The notes beneath the pieces were generated by a model. That model had not been told where the DNA came from. It did no database searches and saw nothing but the letters and a program-made list of their open reading frames with translations. A stretch of DNA of 64,000 nt from JBCBJX01 sp964342855 (GTDB lineage Bacteria; Pseudomonadota; Alphaproteobacteria; Caulobacterales; Parvularculaceae), in the NCBI GenBank assembly GCA_964342855.1, contig CAYFIB010000005.1:1-64000 (forward strand). Reading direction: 5' to 3'. Positions 31,679 to 40,045 of this stretch are shown here, piece by piece (position 1 is the first letter of the stretch; each line of letters starts with the position of its first letter). Made by a program: the position numbers and the translations under genes.

Positions 31679-32590
31679 CTAAGCCACCACCGGCGCCGGC
31701 GTGGCGGCGGCGCCCGCCTTGCGCACCAGCGCGGCGTAGTCCTCCATCATCGCCTGGGAGATCGTCCGTTCCGGGAATGTCACCTCGCCGATGCTGGCGA
31801 CCGGCGTCACTTCCGCCGCCGTGCCGGTGAGGAAGCATTCCGCGAACGCGCCGTCGACGATTTCGGAGCCGTCGATATGGCGCTCGATCACTTTCAGCTG
31901 GCGGGCGGCGGCGAGGTCGATCACCGTGCGACGGGTGATGCCGTCCAGCGTGCAGTCCGTGATCGGCGTGTGGATTTCGCCGTCGCGCACGAAGAAGATG
32001 TTCGCCCCCGTCGCCTCGGCGACATAGCCGCGCCAGTCGAGCATCAGCGCGTCGTGGAAGCCCTTCGCCTCGGCGGCGTGCTTCGACAGGGTGCAGATCA
32101 TGTAGAGCCCGGCGGCCTTCGCCTTCACCGGGATCGTCTCCGGGTTCGGGCGTTTCCATTCCGCCCAGGCGAGGCGGATGCCTTTCAGCTTCTCCGCCGG
32201 ATCGTACATGCTCGGCCACGCCCACGCGGCGATGGCGACATGGATCGTCGCGTGCTGAGCCGAAACCGCCATCATTTCCGAGCCGCGCCAAGCGACCGGG
32301 CGCACATAGGCGTCGACGAGACCGTTTTCGGAGACCACGCGGTCGCAGGCGGCGTCGATCTCTTCGACGGTGTAGGGGATTTCGAACCCCAAGAGCCGGG
32401 CGGAGGCGAACAGGCGCTCGGTGTGCTCGCGCAGCTTGAAGATGACGCCGTTATAGGCGCGCTCGCCCTCGAAGATGCTGGAGGCGTAGTGGAGGCCGTG
32501 GGTCAGCACGTGCACGTTGGCTTCGCGCCACGGCTTCAGCTCCCCATCCATCCAGATCACGCCGTCGCGGTCGTCAAAAGCCGGCGTCAT
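31679..32590 (-). CDS. ilvE: branched-chain amino acid aminotransferase
   Basis: The 303-residue PLP enzyme of fold type IV has HVLTHGLHYASSIFEGERAYNG at the start. The PLP lysine is Lys158 in IPVKAKAAGLYMICTLSK, and LMLDWRGYVAEATGANIFFV and LDGITRRTVIDLA bind the cofactor phosphate. It interconverts Leu, Ile and Val with their 2-oxo acids. It is divergent from a response regulator gene 76 bases away, an arrangement seen around PetR-type regulators in other alphaproteobacteria. Confidence 0.93.
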   Translation of the reverse strand: MTPAFDDRDGVIWMDGELKPWREANVHVLTHGLHYASSIFEGERAYNGVIFKLREHTERLFASARLLGFEIPYTVEEIDAACDRVVSENGLVDAYVRPVAWRGSEMMAVSAQHATIHVAIAAWAWPSMYDPAEKLKGIRLAWAEWKRPNPETIPVKAKAAGLYMICTLSKHAAEAKGFHDALMLDWRGYVAEATGANIFFVRDGEIHTPITDCTLDGITRRTVIDLAAARQLKVIERHIDGSEIVDGAFAECFLTGTAAEVTPVASIGEVTFPERTISQAMMEDYAALVRKAGAAATPAPVVA

Positions 32591-32666
32591 GCCCTCGCCT
32601 CCTGCGTTTTTTATGAAACAAGCGTATCGTCGCGTTTCTTAGGAATAAAGTGCTCAAAAGCCGCCA

Positions 32667-33383
32667 ATGATGACGCACAAAGACGCTCACGCCCCGCAGT
32701 CGAATGACGACGATCCGCAGCACGTTCTGGTCGTCGATGACGACGACCGTATCCGCGCGCTCTTAAAGAAATACCTGTCGGACAACGGGTTTCGGGTCAC
32801 CGCCGCCGCCGACGCTGCCGAGGCGCGCGAGCGCCTGAAGACGCTCGTCTTCGATCTTCTCGTCGTCGACGTGATGATGCCGGGCGAAACGGGGCTGCAG
32901 CTGACCCGCTCGCTCCGCGGCCTCTCCAACGTGCCGATCCTCATCCTCACCGCCCGCGGACTGCCGGAGGACCGGATCGACGGGCTGGAGGCGGGCGCCG
33001 ACGATTATCTCGGCAAACCGTTCGAGCCGCGCGAGCTGCTTCTGCGCATCAACGCGCTCCTGCGCCGCTCGGCCTCGCGCCCCTCGCCGCGCGGTGAGGT
33101 GAAATTCGGGCCGTGCGTCCTCAATCTTGACCGCGGGGAGCTGTCTAAAGACGGCGAGCCGGTGCGGCTGACGGGGGGCGAACTCGCCCTCCTTCGCGCC
33201 CTCGCGCAAAAGCCGGGCGCGCCCGTCTCGCGCACCGCGCTCGCCGAGATGACGTCGGCGGCGCTGGAGCGCTCCGTCGACGTGCAGATGACGCGCTTGC
33301 GTCGCAAGATCGAGGCGGACCCGCGCGCGCCGGTTTACCTGCAGACCGTCCGCGGCGTCGGCTACACCCTGATGACGGATTGA
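32667..33383 (+). CDS. OmpR-family response regulator (PetR-like)
   Basis: The 238-residue protein has a receiver domain (HVLVVDDDDRIRALLKKYLS) with phosphoacceptor Asp68 in LLVVDVMMPG and switch Lys in DDYLGKPFEPRE. The winged-helix DNA-binding domain has LTGGELALLRALAQKPGAPVSR and ends SVDVQMTRLRRKIEADPRAPVYLQTVRGVGY. The stop is 4 bases before the kinase ATG, so the two form one operon. Placement beside ilvE resembles the PetR locus of rhizobia and relatives. Either Met of the MMTHK start could be used. Confidence 0.88.
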   Translation: MMTHKDAHAPQSNDDDPQHVLVVDDDDRIRALLKKYLSDNGFRVTAAADAAEARERLKTLVFDLLVVDVMMPGETGLQLTRSLRGLSNVPILILTARGLPEDRIDGLEAGADDYLGKPFEPRELLLRINALLRRSASRPSPRGEVKFGPCVLNLDRGELSKDGEPVRLTGGELALLRALAQKPGAPVSRTALAEMTSAALERSVDVQMTRLRRKIEADPRAPVYLQTVRGVGYTLMTD

Positions 33384-33387
33384 TCCG

Positions 33388-34698
33388 ATGCAGTTGCGCG
33401 ACTTCCTGCCGAAGAGCCTCTATGCGCGCGCGGTGCTGATCGTCATCCTGCCGATCTTTCTCATGCAGGCCTCGGTCACCTACGGCTTTTTCGTCTCGCA
33501 CTGGCGCTCGGTCTCGGGCCGGCTTTCAGAAAGCGTCGCCGGCGACATCGCCGCGACGACGCGCCTGTGGACCGAAGCGCGCTCCATCGGTCAGGAAGCG
33601 GAGATCGAGCGTCTTGCCTTCGACAATCTGCACCTTTCGGTAAAATTCGTGCCCGGCGAGCGCATTCCGCCGACGGACAAAACGTCGATCTACGGACTTC
33701 TGAACCAGACGCTCGAAGGCGCCCTCGATGACGCGCTCGATCGTCCGTACTGGTTCAACACCCGCGGCTACCCCGCTTATGTGGAGATCGCCGTCGAGCT
33801 CGATAGCGGGCGGCTCAACTTCATCGTCCTGAAAGACCGGGTCTACGCGACCAACGGGCACCTCTTCTTCGCGTGGATGGTGGGCTCGACGCTGCTCCTC
33901 GGCTGGATCGCGATCCTCTTCCTGCGCAATCAGGTCCGCTCCATCCAGCGCCTCGCGCAGGCGGCGGAGGATTTCGGACGCGGGCGCGACGCGCCGGATT
34001 TTCGCCCCGCGGGCGCGACGGAGGTGCGCAAGGCCGGTCGCGCCTTCATCGCCATGCGCGAGCGCATCAAGCGCCATCTCCACCAGCGCACCTCTCTGCT
34101 CGCGGGCGTCAGCCACGACCTCCGCACGCCGATCACCCGCATCAAGCTCTCCCTCGAAATGATGGACGAGACCGAGGAGGTGAAGGCGCTGAAGGGCGAT
34201 CTCGACCAGATGCAGGCGATGCTGAACGGTTATCTCGCCTTCGCCCGCGATCAGGCGGCGGAAGAAACGGAAGCCGTTGATATCGCGGAGATGGTCGCGG
34301 AAGTACGCGAGGACGCGCGCCGCATGGGCCGGACCATCGAGGCCGAGGCGCCGAAGGGCCTCATCGTCGCCGTCCGTCCCATGAGCTTTAAACGCGCGCT
34401 CACCAATCTCGTCGGAAACGCCCTGCGCCACGCCGACGCCGTACGCGTCGAAGCCCTGCGCGATGGGGAGATCATCGAGATCCGCGTCGACGACGACGGG
34501 CCGGGCATTCCGGAGGAGCAGCGCGATGAGGCGTTCCGGCCCTTCCAGCGCCTTGACGACGCGCGCAACCAGAACACCACCGGCGTCGGCCTCGGCCTCG
34601 CGGTCGTGCGCGACGTGGTGCGCGCCCATGGCGGCGACGTGGCGCTCTCAACGGCGCCCCTCGGCGGGCTCAGGGCGTCGATGCGGATTCCGGCGTAG
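33388..34698 (+). CDS. EnvZ-like membrane sensor histidine kinase
   Basis: The 436-residue protein has TM1 at about 13-37 (AVLIVILPIFLMQASVTYGFF), a periplasmic sensor of about 120 residues, TM2 near 160-180 (FAWMVGSTLLLGWIAILFL) and a HAMP domain. The H-box His243 lies in AGVSHDLRTPITRIKLSLEMM. A HATPase_c domain with NLVGNALRHADAVR and GVGLGLAVVRDVVRAHGG follows. It should phosphorylate the upstream OmpR-type regulator in response to an envelope or osmotic cue. Its last 29 bases overlap the convergent TetR-like gene. Confidence 0.92.
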   Translation: MQLRDFLPKSLYARAVLIVILPIFLMQASVTYGFFVSHWRSVSGRLSESVAGDIAATTRLWTEARSIGQEAEIERLAFDNLHLSVKFVPGERIPPTDKTSIYGLLNQTLEGALDDALDRPYWFNTRGYPAYVEIAVELDSGRLNFIVLKDRVYATNGHLFFAWMVGSTLLLGWIAILFLRNQVRSIQRLAQAAEDFGRGRDAPDFRPAGATEVRKAGRAFIAMRERIKRHLHQRTSLLAGVSHDLRTPITRIKLSLEMMDETEEVKALKGDLDQMQAMLNGYLAFARDQAAEETEAVDIAEMVAEVREDARRMGRTIEAEAPKGLIVAVRPMSFKRALTNLVGNALRHADAVRVEALRDGEIIEIRVDDDGPGIPEEQRDEAFRPFQRLDDARNQNTTGVGLGLAVVRDVVRAHGGDVALSTAPLGGLRASMRIPA

Positions 34699-35269
34699 GC
34701 GCTTCCGCGGTCGCCGTAGCGCCCCAGAGGTGTTCGGACTTCCGGACGCCCTGATCGAGTTCGGCCATGGTTTTGGCCTGCTCCGGCCCGTCGTTCAGCC
34801 AGACATCAAACGCCCGGCCCCAGATGCGGCCGAGGGCGATCATCCGCCGCGCGCCCTGCGGGCCGGAACTCGGAATGTCGGAAACTTCAAGGAGCGAGGC
34901 GATCGTCCGCGCCCGGATCGGCGCGAGGCGCGCGAGGGCGACCGGATCGCGCCGGGCATGTTTATAGAAGCTCGCCACGAAGTCCCGCACGGGGATCAGC
35001 GCATCAAAGCGCGCCATGGCCGCGTCGAACAGCCGGTTCGCGGGCTCCGGTTCGGCGTGCGCGTCGAGCGCCGCCGCCGCGGCGATGTCGGCGCGCTCGG
35101 CGAGCGCCGCGAAGAGCCCGACGAGATCAGGCGCGAGCGCGCGCGCCGCGGAGAGCGTCACCCCGGCCTCCCGCGCCGCCGCGGCGAGGCTGACGCGGCC
35201 CCAGCCGTCGCCCGAGGCGAGACGCCCGGCGGCGGCGATGAGGTCGTGGATAATGTCGCGGTCGGTCAT
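34670..35269 (-). CDS. TetR-like regulator
   Basis: The 199-residue all-helical protein starts MTDRDIIHDLIAAAGRLASG. The region GWGRVSLAAAAREAGVTLSAARALAPD fits a TetR helix-turn-helix, although the recognition helix is poorly conserved. The C-terminal part is Ala-rich and would form the ligand/dimer domain. A COQ9-type or other TetR-fold non-DNA-binding role cannot be excluded. It overlaps the kinase 3' end by 29 bases on the opposite strand. Confidence 0.55.
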   Translation of the reverse strand: MTDRDIIHDLIAAAGRLASGDGWGRVSLAAAAREAGVTLSAARALAPDLVGLFAALAERADIAAAAALDAHAEPEPANRLFDAAMARFDALIPVRDFVASFYKHARRDPVALARLAPIRARTIASLLEVSDIPSSGPQGARRMIALGRIWGRAFDVWLNDGPEQAKTMAELDQGVRKSEHLWGATATAEAPTPESASTP

Positions 35270-35348
35270 GGGGTGAAGGTAAGGCGCGATCAGGCTTGGC
35301 GCTACGGAGCAGCCATCAGAAAACTCACGGGCTACCCCAAGCCCAACA

Positions 35349-35447
35349 CCCGCTCATCCCCGCGAAGGCGGGGATCTAGGGCGACGTGAACTGAACGCTG
35401 CTGAATGCGGGATACCCTGGATCCCCGCCTTCGCGGGGATGAGCGGG
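35349..35447. repeat. 28-bp perfect inverted repeat, CTCATCCCCGCGAAGGCGGGG family
   Basis: CCCGCTCATCCCCGCGAAGG and then CGGGGATC occupy 35349-35376, and the exact inverse is at 35420-35447. Each arm is itself a palindrome around CCCCGCGAAGGCGGGG. The intervening 43 bases are not repeated. The same family occurs at 21995-22094. Confidence 0.85.
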
Positions 35448-35463
35448 TGGAGAGAATTAGCCC

Positions 35464-36279
35464 CTACCGCGCCAGTTCCTTGTTCCGTTTCTCCGCCGCC
35501 GCGACGGCGCGCGCCATGAGGGGCAGGAGGCCGGTCTCCATATCCAGCAGCTCGCCGAGCGCCGCGGCGGTGGAGCCGCCCTTGGAGGTGACCGCCGCGC
35601 GCAGATCGCTGGGGGCGAAGCTGTCGGCCGCGAGCATGCCCGCCGCGCCGATGATGGTTTTCCGTGCGAGGAGCGCCGCTTTGTCAGCCGACAGCCCGCG
35701 CGCCTCGCCGGCTGCGGCGAGCGCTTCGACGAAGGCGAAGAGATAGGCGGGGCCGGAACCGGAAACCGCCGTCAGCGCGTCCAGCTCGTCCTCGCTTTCG
35801 GTCCAGACGGTGACGCCGACGGCCTCCATGAGCCGCTCCGCCGTCGCGCGATCCGGCGCGGAAACGCTCTCGTCCGCATAAAGACCGACCACGCCTTCGC
35901 CGATGGCGACGGGCAGGTTCGGCATGACGCGCACCACCGGCGCGCCGGTCGGTGCGGCGGCTGATATCGAGGCGACCGTTCGCCCCGCCGCGACCGAGAG
36001 GCGCACCGCGCCAGCCGGCGCCTGCGGCCCCGTGCGCATGGTTTCTTCCAGTATGTCCGGCTTCACCGCATAGACAACGGCGTCGTAGCGCCGTCCGTCC
36101 GCGTCCGACGGGTTGAGCGCGCAGCCGTGCTCGCCGCAGAGCCGCCGCATCGCTTCAGACGGCACCGGATCGACCACGACGATGCGCTCAGGGGCCGTCA
36201 CGCGACGGGCGACCCAGCCTTTGAGGATCGCCCCGCCCATGGCGCCTGCGCCGACGAGAAGGACGTCGAGTTCGCTCAT
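35464..36279 (-). CDS. proC: pyrroline-5-carboxylate reductase
   Basis: The 271-residue protein has the N-terminal Rossmann motif LDVLLVGAGAMGGAILKGWVARR. The conserved VIYAVKPD-like segment VVYAVKPDILEETM, RVMPNLPVAIGEGVVGLYAD, and the ProC signature ALTAVSGSGPAYLFAFVEAL with VTSKGGSTAAALGELLD are all present. It reduces pyrroline-5-carboxylate to proline with NADPH. It starts 9 bases after the YbjN stop, so both are in one transcript. Confidence 0.95.
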   Translation of the reverse strand: MSELDVLLVGAGAMGGAILKGWVARRVTAPERIVVVDPVPSEAMRRLCGEHGCALNPSDADGRRYDAVVYAVKPDILEETMRTGPQAPAGAVRLSVAAGRTVASISAAAPTGAPVVRVMPNLPVAIGEGVVGLYADESVSAPDRATAERLMEAVGVTVWTESEDELDALTAVSGSGPAYLFAFVEALAAAGEARGLSADKAALLARKTIIGAAGMLAADSFAPSDLRAAVTSKGGSTAAALGELLDMETGLLPLMARAVAAAEKRNKELAR

Positions 36280-36288
36280 AAGGTCCGC

Positions 36289-36789
36289 TCAGCAGCTTCC
36301 CGCCGTCTCGTAGAGCGACATGTCCAGAGCTTCTTTCGCCGTCTTGCCGCCCGCGACGAATTCGAAGGCCGGGAAGAAGCGGTCGAACGCTTCGGCCGCG
36401 CCGCGCAGCAGAAACTCCGCTTGCAGCTCGTCGAGGGCGATTTCGTCCGACAGCGCCATGGCGTGGCGGTAAACGAGCTGATTGTCCTCTGACCACAGAT
36501 CGAAGTGACCGATCCACATGCGCTCGTTCACGAGGGCGAGGAGCCGGCAGAGCTCCATGGTGCAGCTTTCCGGCAGCTCCAGCTCCAGCGGCGCGCCCAT
36601 CTGCAGGGTCTGCAGCTCCGGTCGCCAGGCGAACCAGACGGCGATGTCGCGCCAGGAAGAGGAAACCTGAATGTGAAGCTCGTCGCTGTCGACGCGCTCG
36701 AAGCCGAGTTCGGCGTCGGTCGCGACCGATTCCAGAACGTCCAGCGGGTCGGTTTGTTCAGCGGGGGAGTTCGAAGCGGTTAGGGACAT
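36289..36789 (-). CDS. cytosolic YbjN-domain protein
   Basis: The 166-residue protein MSLTASNSPAEQTDPLDVLE contains DSDELHIQVSSSWRDIAVWFAWRPE, LPESCTMELCRLLALVNERMWIGHFDLWSE and YRHAMALSD, the pattern of the alphaproteobacterial YbjN family that usually precedes proC. The fold is chaperone-like; no biochemical role is established. Unlike the 14633 YbjN protein it has no signal peptide. The ATG at 36789 gives the family start; about 69 upstream in-frame codons look like noise. Confidence 0.82.
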   Translation of the reverse strand: MSLTASNSPAEQTDPLDVLESVATDAELGFERVDSDELHIQVSSSWRDIAVWFAWRPELQTLQMGAPLELELPESCTMELCRLLALVNERMWIGHFDLWSEDNQLVYRHAMALSDEIALDELQAEFLLRGAAEAFDRFFPAFEFVAGGKTAKEALDMSLYETAGSC

Positions 36790-36808
36790 GACTGGCGCCT
36801 CGCCGTTG

Positions 36809-36832
36809 CTCGACGCGAAATGTCGCGTCGAG
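36809..36832 (-). other. 10-bp stem hairpin between ubiK and the YbjN gene
   Basis: CTCGACGCGA, loop AATG, TCGCGTCGAG form a perfect stem in the 91-base gap. There is no U-tract on the minus strand, so it may be an RNA stability element or a processing site, not a classical terminator. Confidence 0.5.
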
Positions 36833-36880
36833 ATCGAATAGCGCGGCGAGTCGGGCCTCGCCGCAATGAAAGGACCGCAT

Positions 36881-37150
36881 TCAGCGGCCGGCCGCCTCTT
36901 CAAGCGCGGCGATCCGGGCTTCAAGAGCCGAAACCTGCGCGCGAAGGGCCTCCGCATCCGCGCGGGCGGCGGCGGCGACATCGCGCATGACCTCAAATTC
37001 CTCGCGCTCGACCAGGTCGAGATCGGCGATCAGGCGTTTCGCCTGAGTGGCGACGAGGGTTTCAGCCTCCCGGCGCACGCCGTCCGCCGCTCCGGCGGCT
37101 TCAGTCATGGCGCGGGCGATCTGATCGAAAATCGGGCTTTGCGTCTGCAT
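36881..37150 (-). CDS. ubiK: ubiquinone biosynthesis accessory factor UbiK/BMFP
   Basis: The 89-residue helical protein MQTQSPIFDQIARAMTEAAG has VRREAETLVATQAKRLIADLDLVEREEFEVMRDVAAAARADA and a C-terminal coiled coil (ALRAQVSALEARIAALEEA). This is the BMFP/UbiK family, which supports the UbiJ-centred ubiquinone synthesis complex and fuses membranes in vitro. The ATG at 37150 was preferred over an open frame extending 18 codons upstream. Confidence 0.85.
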   Translation of the reverse strand: MQTQSPIFDQIARAMTEAAGAADGVRREAETLVATQAKRLIADLDLVEREEFEVMRDVAAAARADAEALRAQVSALEARIAALEEAAGR

Positions 37151-37268
37151 CCGGCATCCTCTACAGCACCAGCGCGGTCGTGGCGAGACGTTGCGGCGCC
37201 GCAACGGTTCATCTTACCGAGACGTCATCGACGCCGCCTGACGCGCCCGACCTCTCAAGGACGCCAGC

Positions 37269-38120
37269 ATGACCACGCTTCCTTACCCCGAGATTGACCC
37301 GGTTCTCGTCCAGATCGGCCCGTTCGCGGTGCGCTGGTACGCCCTCGCCTACATCGCCGGCATCGTCCTCGGCTGGCGCTACATCGTGCGGCTGATCCGC
37401 GCCGAGCGCCTGTGGGGCGACAAGCCCGCGCCCGCGACGACGGCGCAGGTCGAAGACCTTGTCGGTTGGATCACCCTCGGCATCATCGGCGGCGGGCGGC
37501 TCGGCTACGTGCTTTTTTATGAGCCGCACCTCATCACCGATCCGTGGATCAAGCTGTTCGACACGGTTCCGTTCCCGCCGGCGCTCGCCATCTGGAACGG
37601 CGGCATGTCCTTCCATGGCGGCCTGCTCGGCGTGACGCTTGCGGGCTTCTTCTACGCTCGCAAGAACAACCTTGAACCCCTTCGTTTGGGTGATCTTTTC
37701 GCGTGCGCGGCTCCCATCGGCCTCTTCTTCGGACGCATCGCCAACTTCATCAACGCCGAGCTCTACGGCCGCTCCGCCGAGGTGCCGTGGGCGATGGTTT
37801 TCCCGACCGATCCGCTGCAGGTCCCCCGCCACCCAAGCCAGCTCTATGAGGCAAGCCTCGAAGGCCTCGTCCTCTTCGGCGTACTCGGCTGGCTCGCCTG
37901 GCGCACGGAGCTGTTGAAAAAGCCGGGCGCGGCCATCGGCGTCTTCCTCGCGGGTTACGGCCTCGCGCGCTCGTTCGTGGAAAACTTCCGCCAGCCGGAC
38001 GTGCAGATGCCGGACTTCCCTCTCGGCCTCACCATGGGGATGCTCCTCTCCTTCCCGATGGTCGCCCTCGGCGGCTGGCTCGTCTGGCGCGCCTTCAAAC
38101 AGGAGCCGCGGACCGCGTGA
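37269..38120 (+). CDS. lgt: prolipoprotein diacylglyceryl transferase
   Basis: The 283-residue seven-helix enzyme carries PFAVRWYALAYIAGIVLGWR, MSFHGGLLGVTLAGFFYAR and the Lgt signature GRIANFINAELYGR with the catalytic Arg/Glu and the downstream RHPSQLYEASLEGLVLF. It adds diacylglycerol to lipobox cysteines, such as those predicted here at 2759, 3084, 57124 and 62482. It overlaps the next start by four bases (GTGA), beginning an lgt-midA-pgeF operon. Confidence 0.95.
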   Translation: MTTLPYPEIDPVLVQIGPFAVRWYALAYIAGIVLGWRYIVRLIRAERLWGDKPAPATTAQVEDLVGWITLGIIGGGRLGYVLFYEPHLITDPWIKLFDTVPFPPALAIWNGGMSFHGGLLGVTLAGFFYARKNNLEPLRLGDLFACAAPIGLFFGRIANFINAELYGRSAEVPWAMVFPTDPLQVPRHPSQLYEASLEGLVLFGVLGWLAWRTELLKKPGAAIGVFLAGYGLARSFVENFRQPDVQMPDFPLGLTMGMLLSFPMVALGGWLVWRAFKQEPRTA

Positions 38121-39214
38121 GTTCGACGACCGGTCCGACGCCGCTGGAAGAGCGCCTCGCGCTGGCCATCAAGGCCGGCGGCCCCATCAGCGTGGGCGAT
38201 TTCGTAGAAGACGCCCTCGTCCACCCGCAGCACGGTTTTTACACCTCGCAGGAAGCCATCGGCTCCGGCGGCGCCTTCACCACCGCCCCGGAGATCAGCC
38301 AGGTCTTCGGCGAGCTGATCGGCGCCTGGATGGTCGACGGCTGGCAGGCGATCGGCGAGCCCGCGCGCACGACCCTCATCGAGCTCGGCCCCGGGCGCGG
38401 CGTGCTGATGGCCGACATCCTCCGCGTCGCGGCGAAGCGGCCGGCGTTCCTGAAATCCCTCAGCGTGCGGCTTTACGAGCAATCGGCCCGCTTGCGGCTG
38501 GAGCAGAGCCGCCGCCTCGCCGACGCGCCGGATCTCGACTGGCTGCTTGATCTCGACGACGCGCCGGACGCCCCGCTCCTCGCCGTCGGCAACGAGTTTC
38601 TCGACTGCCTGCCGCTCCACCAGTTCCAGAAGACGCCGGATGGCTGGCGCGAGCGGCTGATCGGCCTCGATGAGGACGGCCGCCTCGCCTTCACCCTCGG
38701 CGCGCGCGAGGCGGACGGCGTGCCGGACTGGGCCCGCGACGTCGCCATGGGCTCGATCGTGGAGACCCGTCCGCAAGCGGAGGAGATCGCGCGCTTTTTC
38801 TGCAAACGCCTGAAAAAGCGCCCGGGCCGCGTCCTCTTCATCGATTACGGCCACGCCCGTTCCGCCCCCGGCGAAACCCTGCAGGCCCTGCGCGGCCACG
38901 AAAAAGTGCCGCCGCTTTCGACGCCGGGCCTCGCCGACGTCACCGCCCATGTGGACTTTCAGGCCCTCGCGCGCGTCGCGACGGCGGAAGGCTGCGCCGT
39001 CTACGGCGCGACGACGCAGAGCGCCTTCCTCAACCGCCTCGGCGCGCGCGAACGCACCGAGCGGCTTTGCGCCCGCGCGACGGCGCAGCAGGCGGAGAAC
39101 CTGCGCACCGGGCTCGAACGCCTGACGGCGCCCGCCCAGATGGGCGAGATCTTCAAAGCGCTCTGCATCGCCTCCCCGGGCCTCCGCGCCCCAGCCGGGT
39201 TTCAGGACCTGTGA
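38117..39214 (+). CDS. MidA/NDUFAF7-type protein arginine methyltransferase
   Basis: The 365-residue protein has the family start ISVGDFVEDALVHPQHGFYT. The SAM-binding LIELGPGRGVLMADILRVAA, the NEFLDCLPLHQF block and a late VDFQALARVATAEG follow. The mitochondrial relative NDUFAF7 dimethylates an arginine of complex I subunit NDUFS2, so a role in complex I assembly is likely. The GTG start overlaps the lgt stop, and its own stop overlaps the pgeF GTG by four bases. Confidence 0.88.
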   Translation: MSSTTGPTPLEERLALAIKAGGPISVGDFVEDALVHPQHGFYTSQEAIGSGGAFTTAPEISQVFGELIGAWMVDGWQAIGEPARTTLIELGPGRGVLMADILRVAAKRPAFLKSLSVRLYEQSARLRLEQSRRLADAPDLDWLLDLDDAPDAPLLAVGNEFLDCLPLHQFQKTPDGWRERLIGLDEDGRLAFTLGAREADGVPDWARDVAMGSIVETRPQAEEIARFFCKRLKKRPGRVLFIDYGHARSAPGETLQALRGHEKVPPLSTPGLADVTAHVDFQALARVATAEGCAVYGATTQSAFLNRLGARERTERLCARATAQQAENLRTGLERLTAPAQMGEIFKALCIASPGLRAPAGFQDL

Positions 39215-40008
39215 GCGCGCCCGGCCTCGCCGCCCCGCCGCTCGCGGCGCTCCCGGGCGTCGTCCACGGCTTTTTCGGGCGCGCCGGCGGCGTTTCGACG
39301 GGCGTTTATGAGAGCCTCAATACGGGGCTCGGCTCCAACGACGCGCCCGAGGCCGTCGCGGAAAACCGCGCGCGCTGCGCCGCGAGCCTCGGCGTCGCGC
39401 CGGACCGGCTGCTGACGGCGCGACAGGTCCATTCGCCGGACGTGGTCGTCGTCGATGGTCCGTGGACGGGCGAGGCGCCCGAATGCGACGCCCTCGTCAC
39501 GCAGACGCCCGGCCTCGCCGTCGGCGCCCTCGCGGCGGATTGCATGCCGGTCCTCTTCGCCGATCCGGAAGCGCGCATCGTCGCCGCCGCCCACGCCGGC
39601 TGGCGCGGCGCCCTCGCGGGGGTTCTCGAAGCGACCGTGGAGACCATGGCCCGCCTCGGCGCGGAGCCCGAACGCATCGTCGCCGCCCTCGGCCCGTGCC
39701 TGCGCCAACCGAATTTCGAGGTCGGCCTTGATCTCGTCGACGCGTTCACGGATAAATATCCGTTTACGGAGACGTTCTTCGCCGACGATCCCGCTCGCGC
39801 CGACAAGCGCCGCTTCGATCTCACCGCTTTCGCCCGCTGGCGCCTCGAGAGCGTCGGCGTCGCGCTCGCCTGGGACGCCGCGCGCTGCACGCTCGCCGAG
39901 CCGGAGGCGTTCTTCAGCCACCGTCATTCGAGGCAGACCGGCGCGCCAGACTACGGACGGAACCTGTCGGCCATTTCGTTGGTCAGTGGCGCTGCCGCCG
40001 CGCGCTGA
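39211..40008 (+). CDS. pgeF: YfiH/YlmD-type purine nucleoside phosphorylase (PgeF)
   Basis: The 265-residue protein starts at GTG 39211 (SAPGLAAPPLAALPGVVHGF). The metal-binding and catalytic motifs are TARQVHSPDVVVVD, ALAADCMPVLFAD and AAAHAGWRGALAGVLEATVE. Members were called laccase-like polyphenol oxidases but act on adenosine and inosine and edit misincorporated Ser in peptidoglycan. The frame is open further upstream only inside the midA gene. Overlap with the midA stop (GTGA) supports this start. Confidence 0.9.
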   Translation: MSAPGLAAPPLAALPGVVHGFFGRAGGVSTGVYESLNTGLGSNDAPEAVAENRARCAASLGVAPDRLLTARQVHSPDVVVVDGPWTGEAPECDALVTQTPGLAVGALAADCMPVLFADPEARIVAAAHAGWRGALAGVLEATVETMARLGAEPERIVAALGPCLRQPNFEVGLDLVDAFTDKYPFTETFFADDPARADKRRFDLTAFARWRLESVGVALAWDAARCTLAEPEAFFSHRHSRQTGAPDYGRNLSAISLVSGAAAAR

Positions 40009-40045
40009 GCGCACGGCGGTATTCTGTTTTCACTATTTCGCCTGA

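Noticed and set aside
30897..31682. A 261-codon open frame overlapping pgsA in another frame
   Set aside because: Its product is Arg/Gly-rich low-complexity sequence with no family signature, whereas pgsA in the other frame has the full CDP-alcohol phosphotransferase motif.
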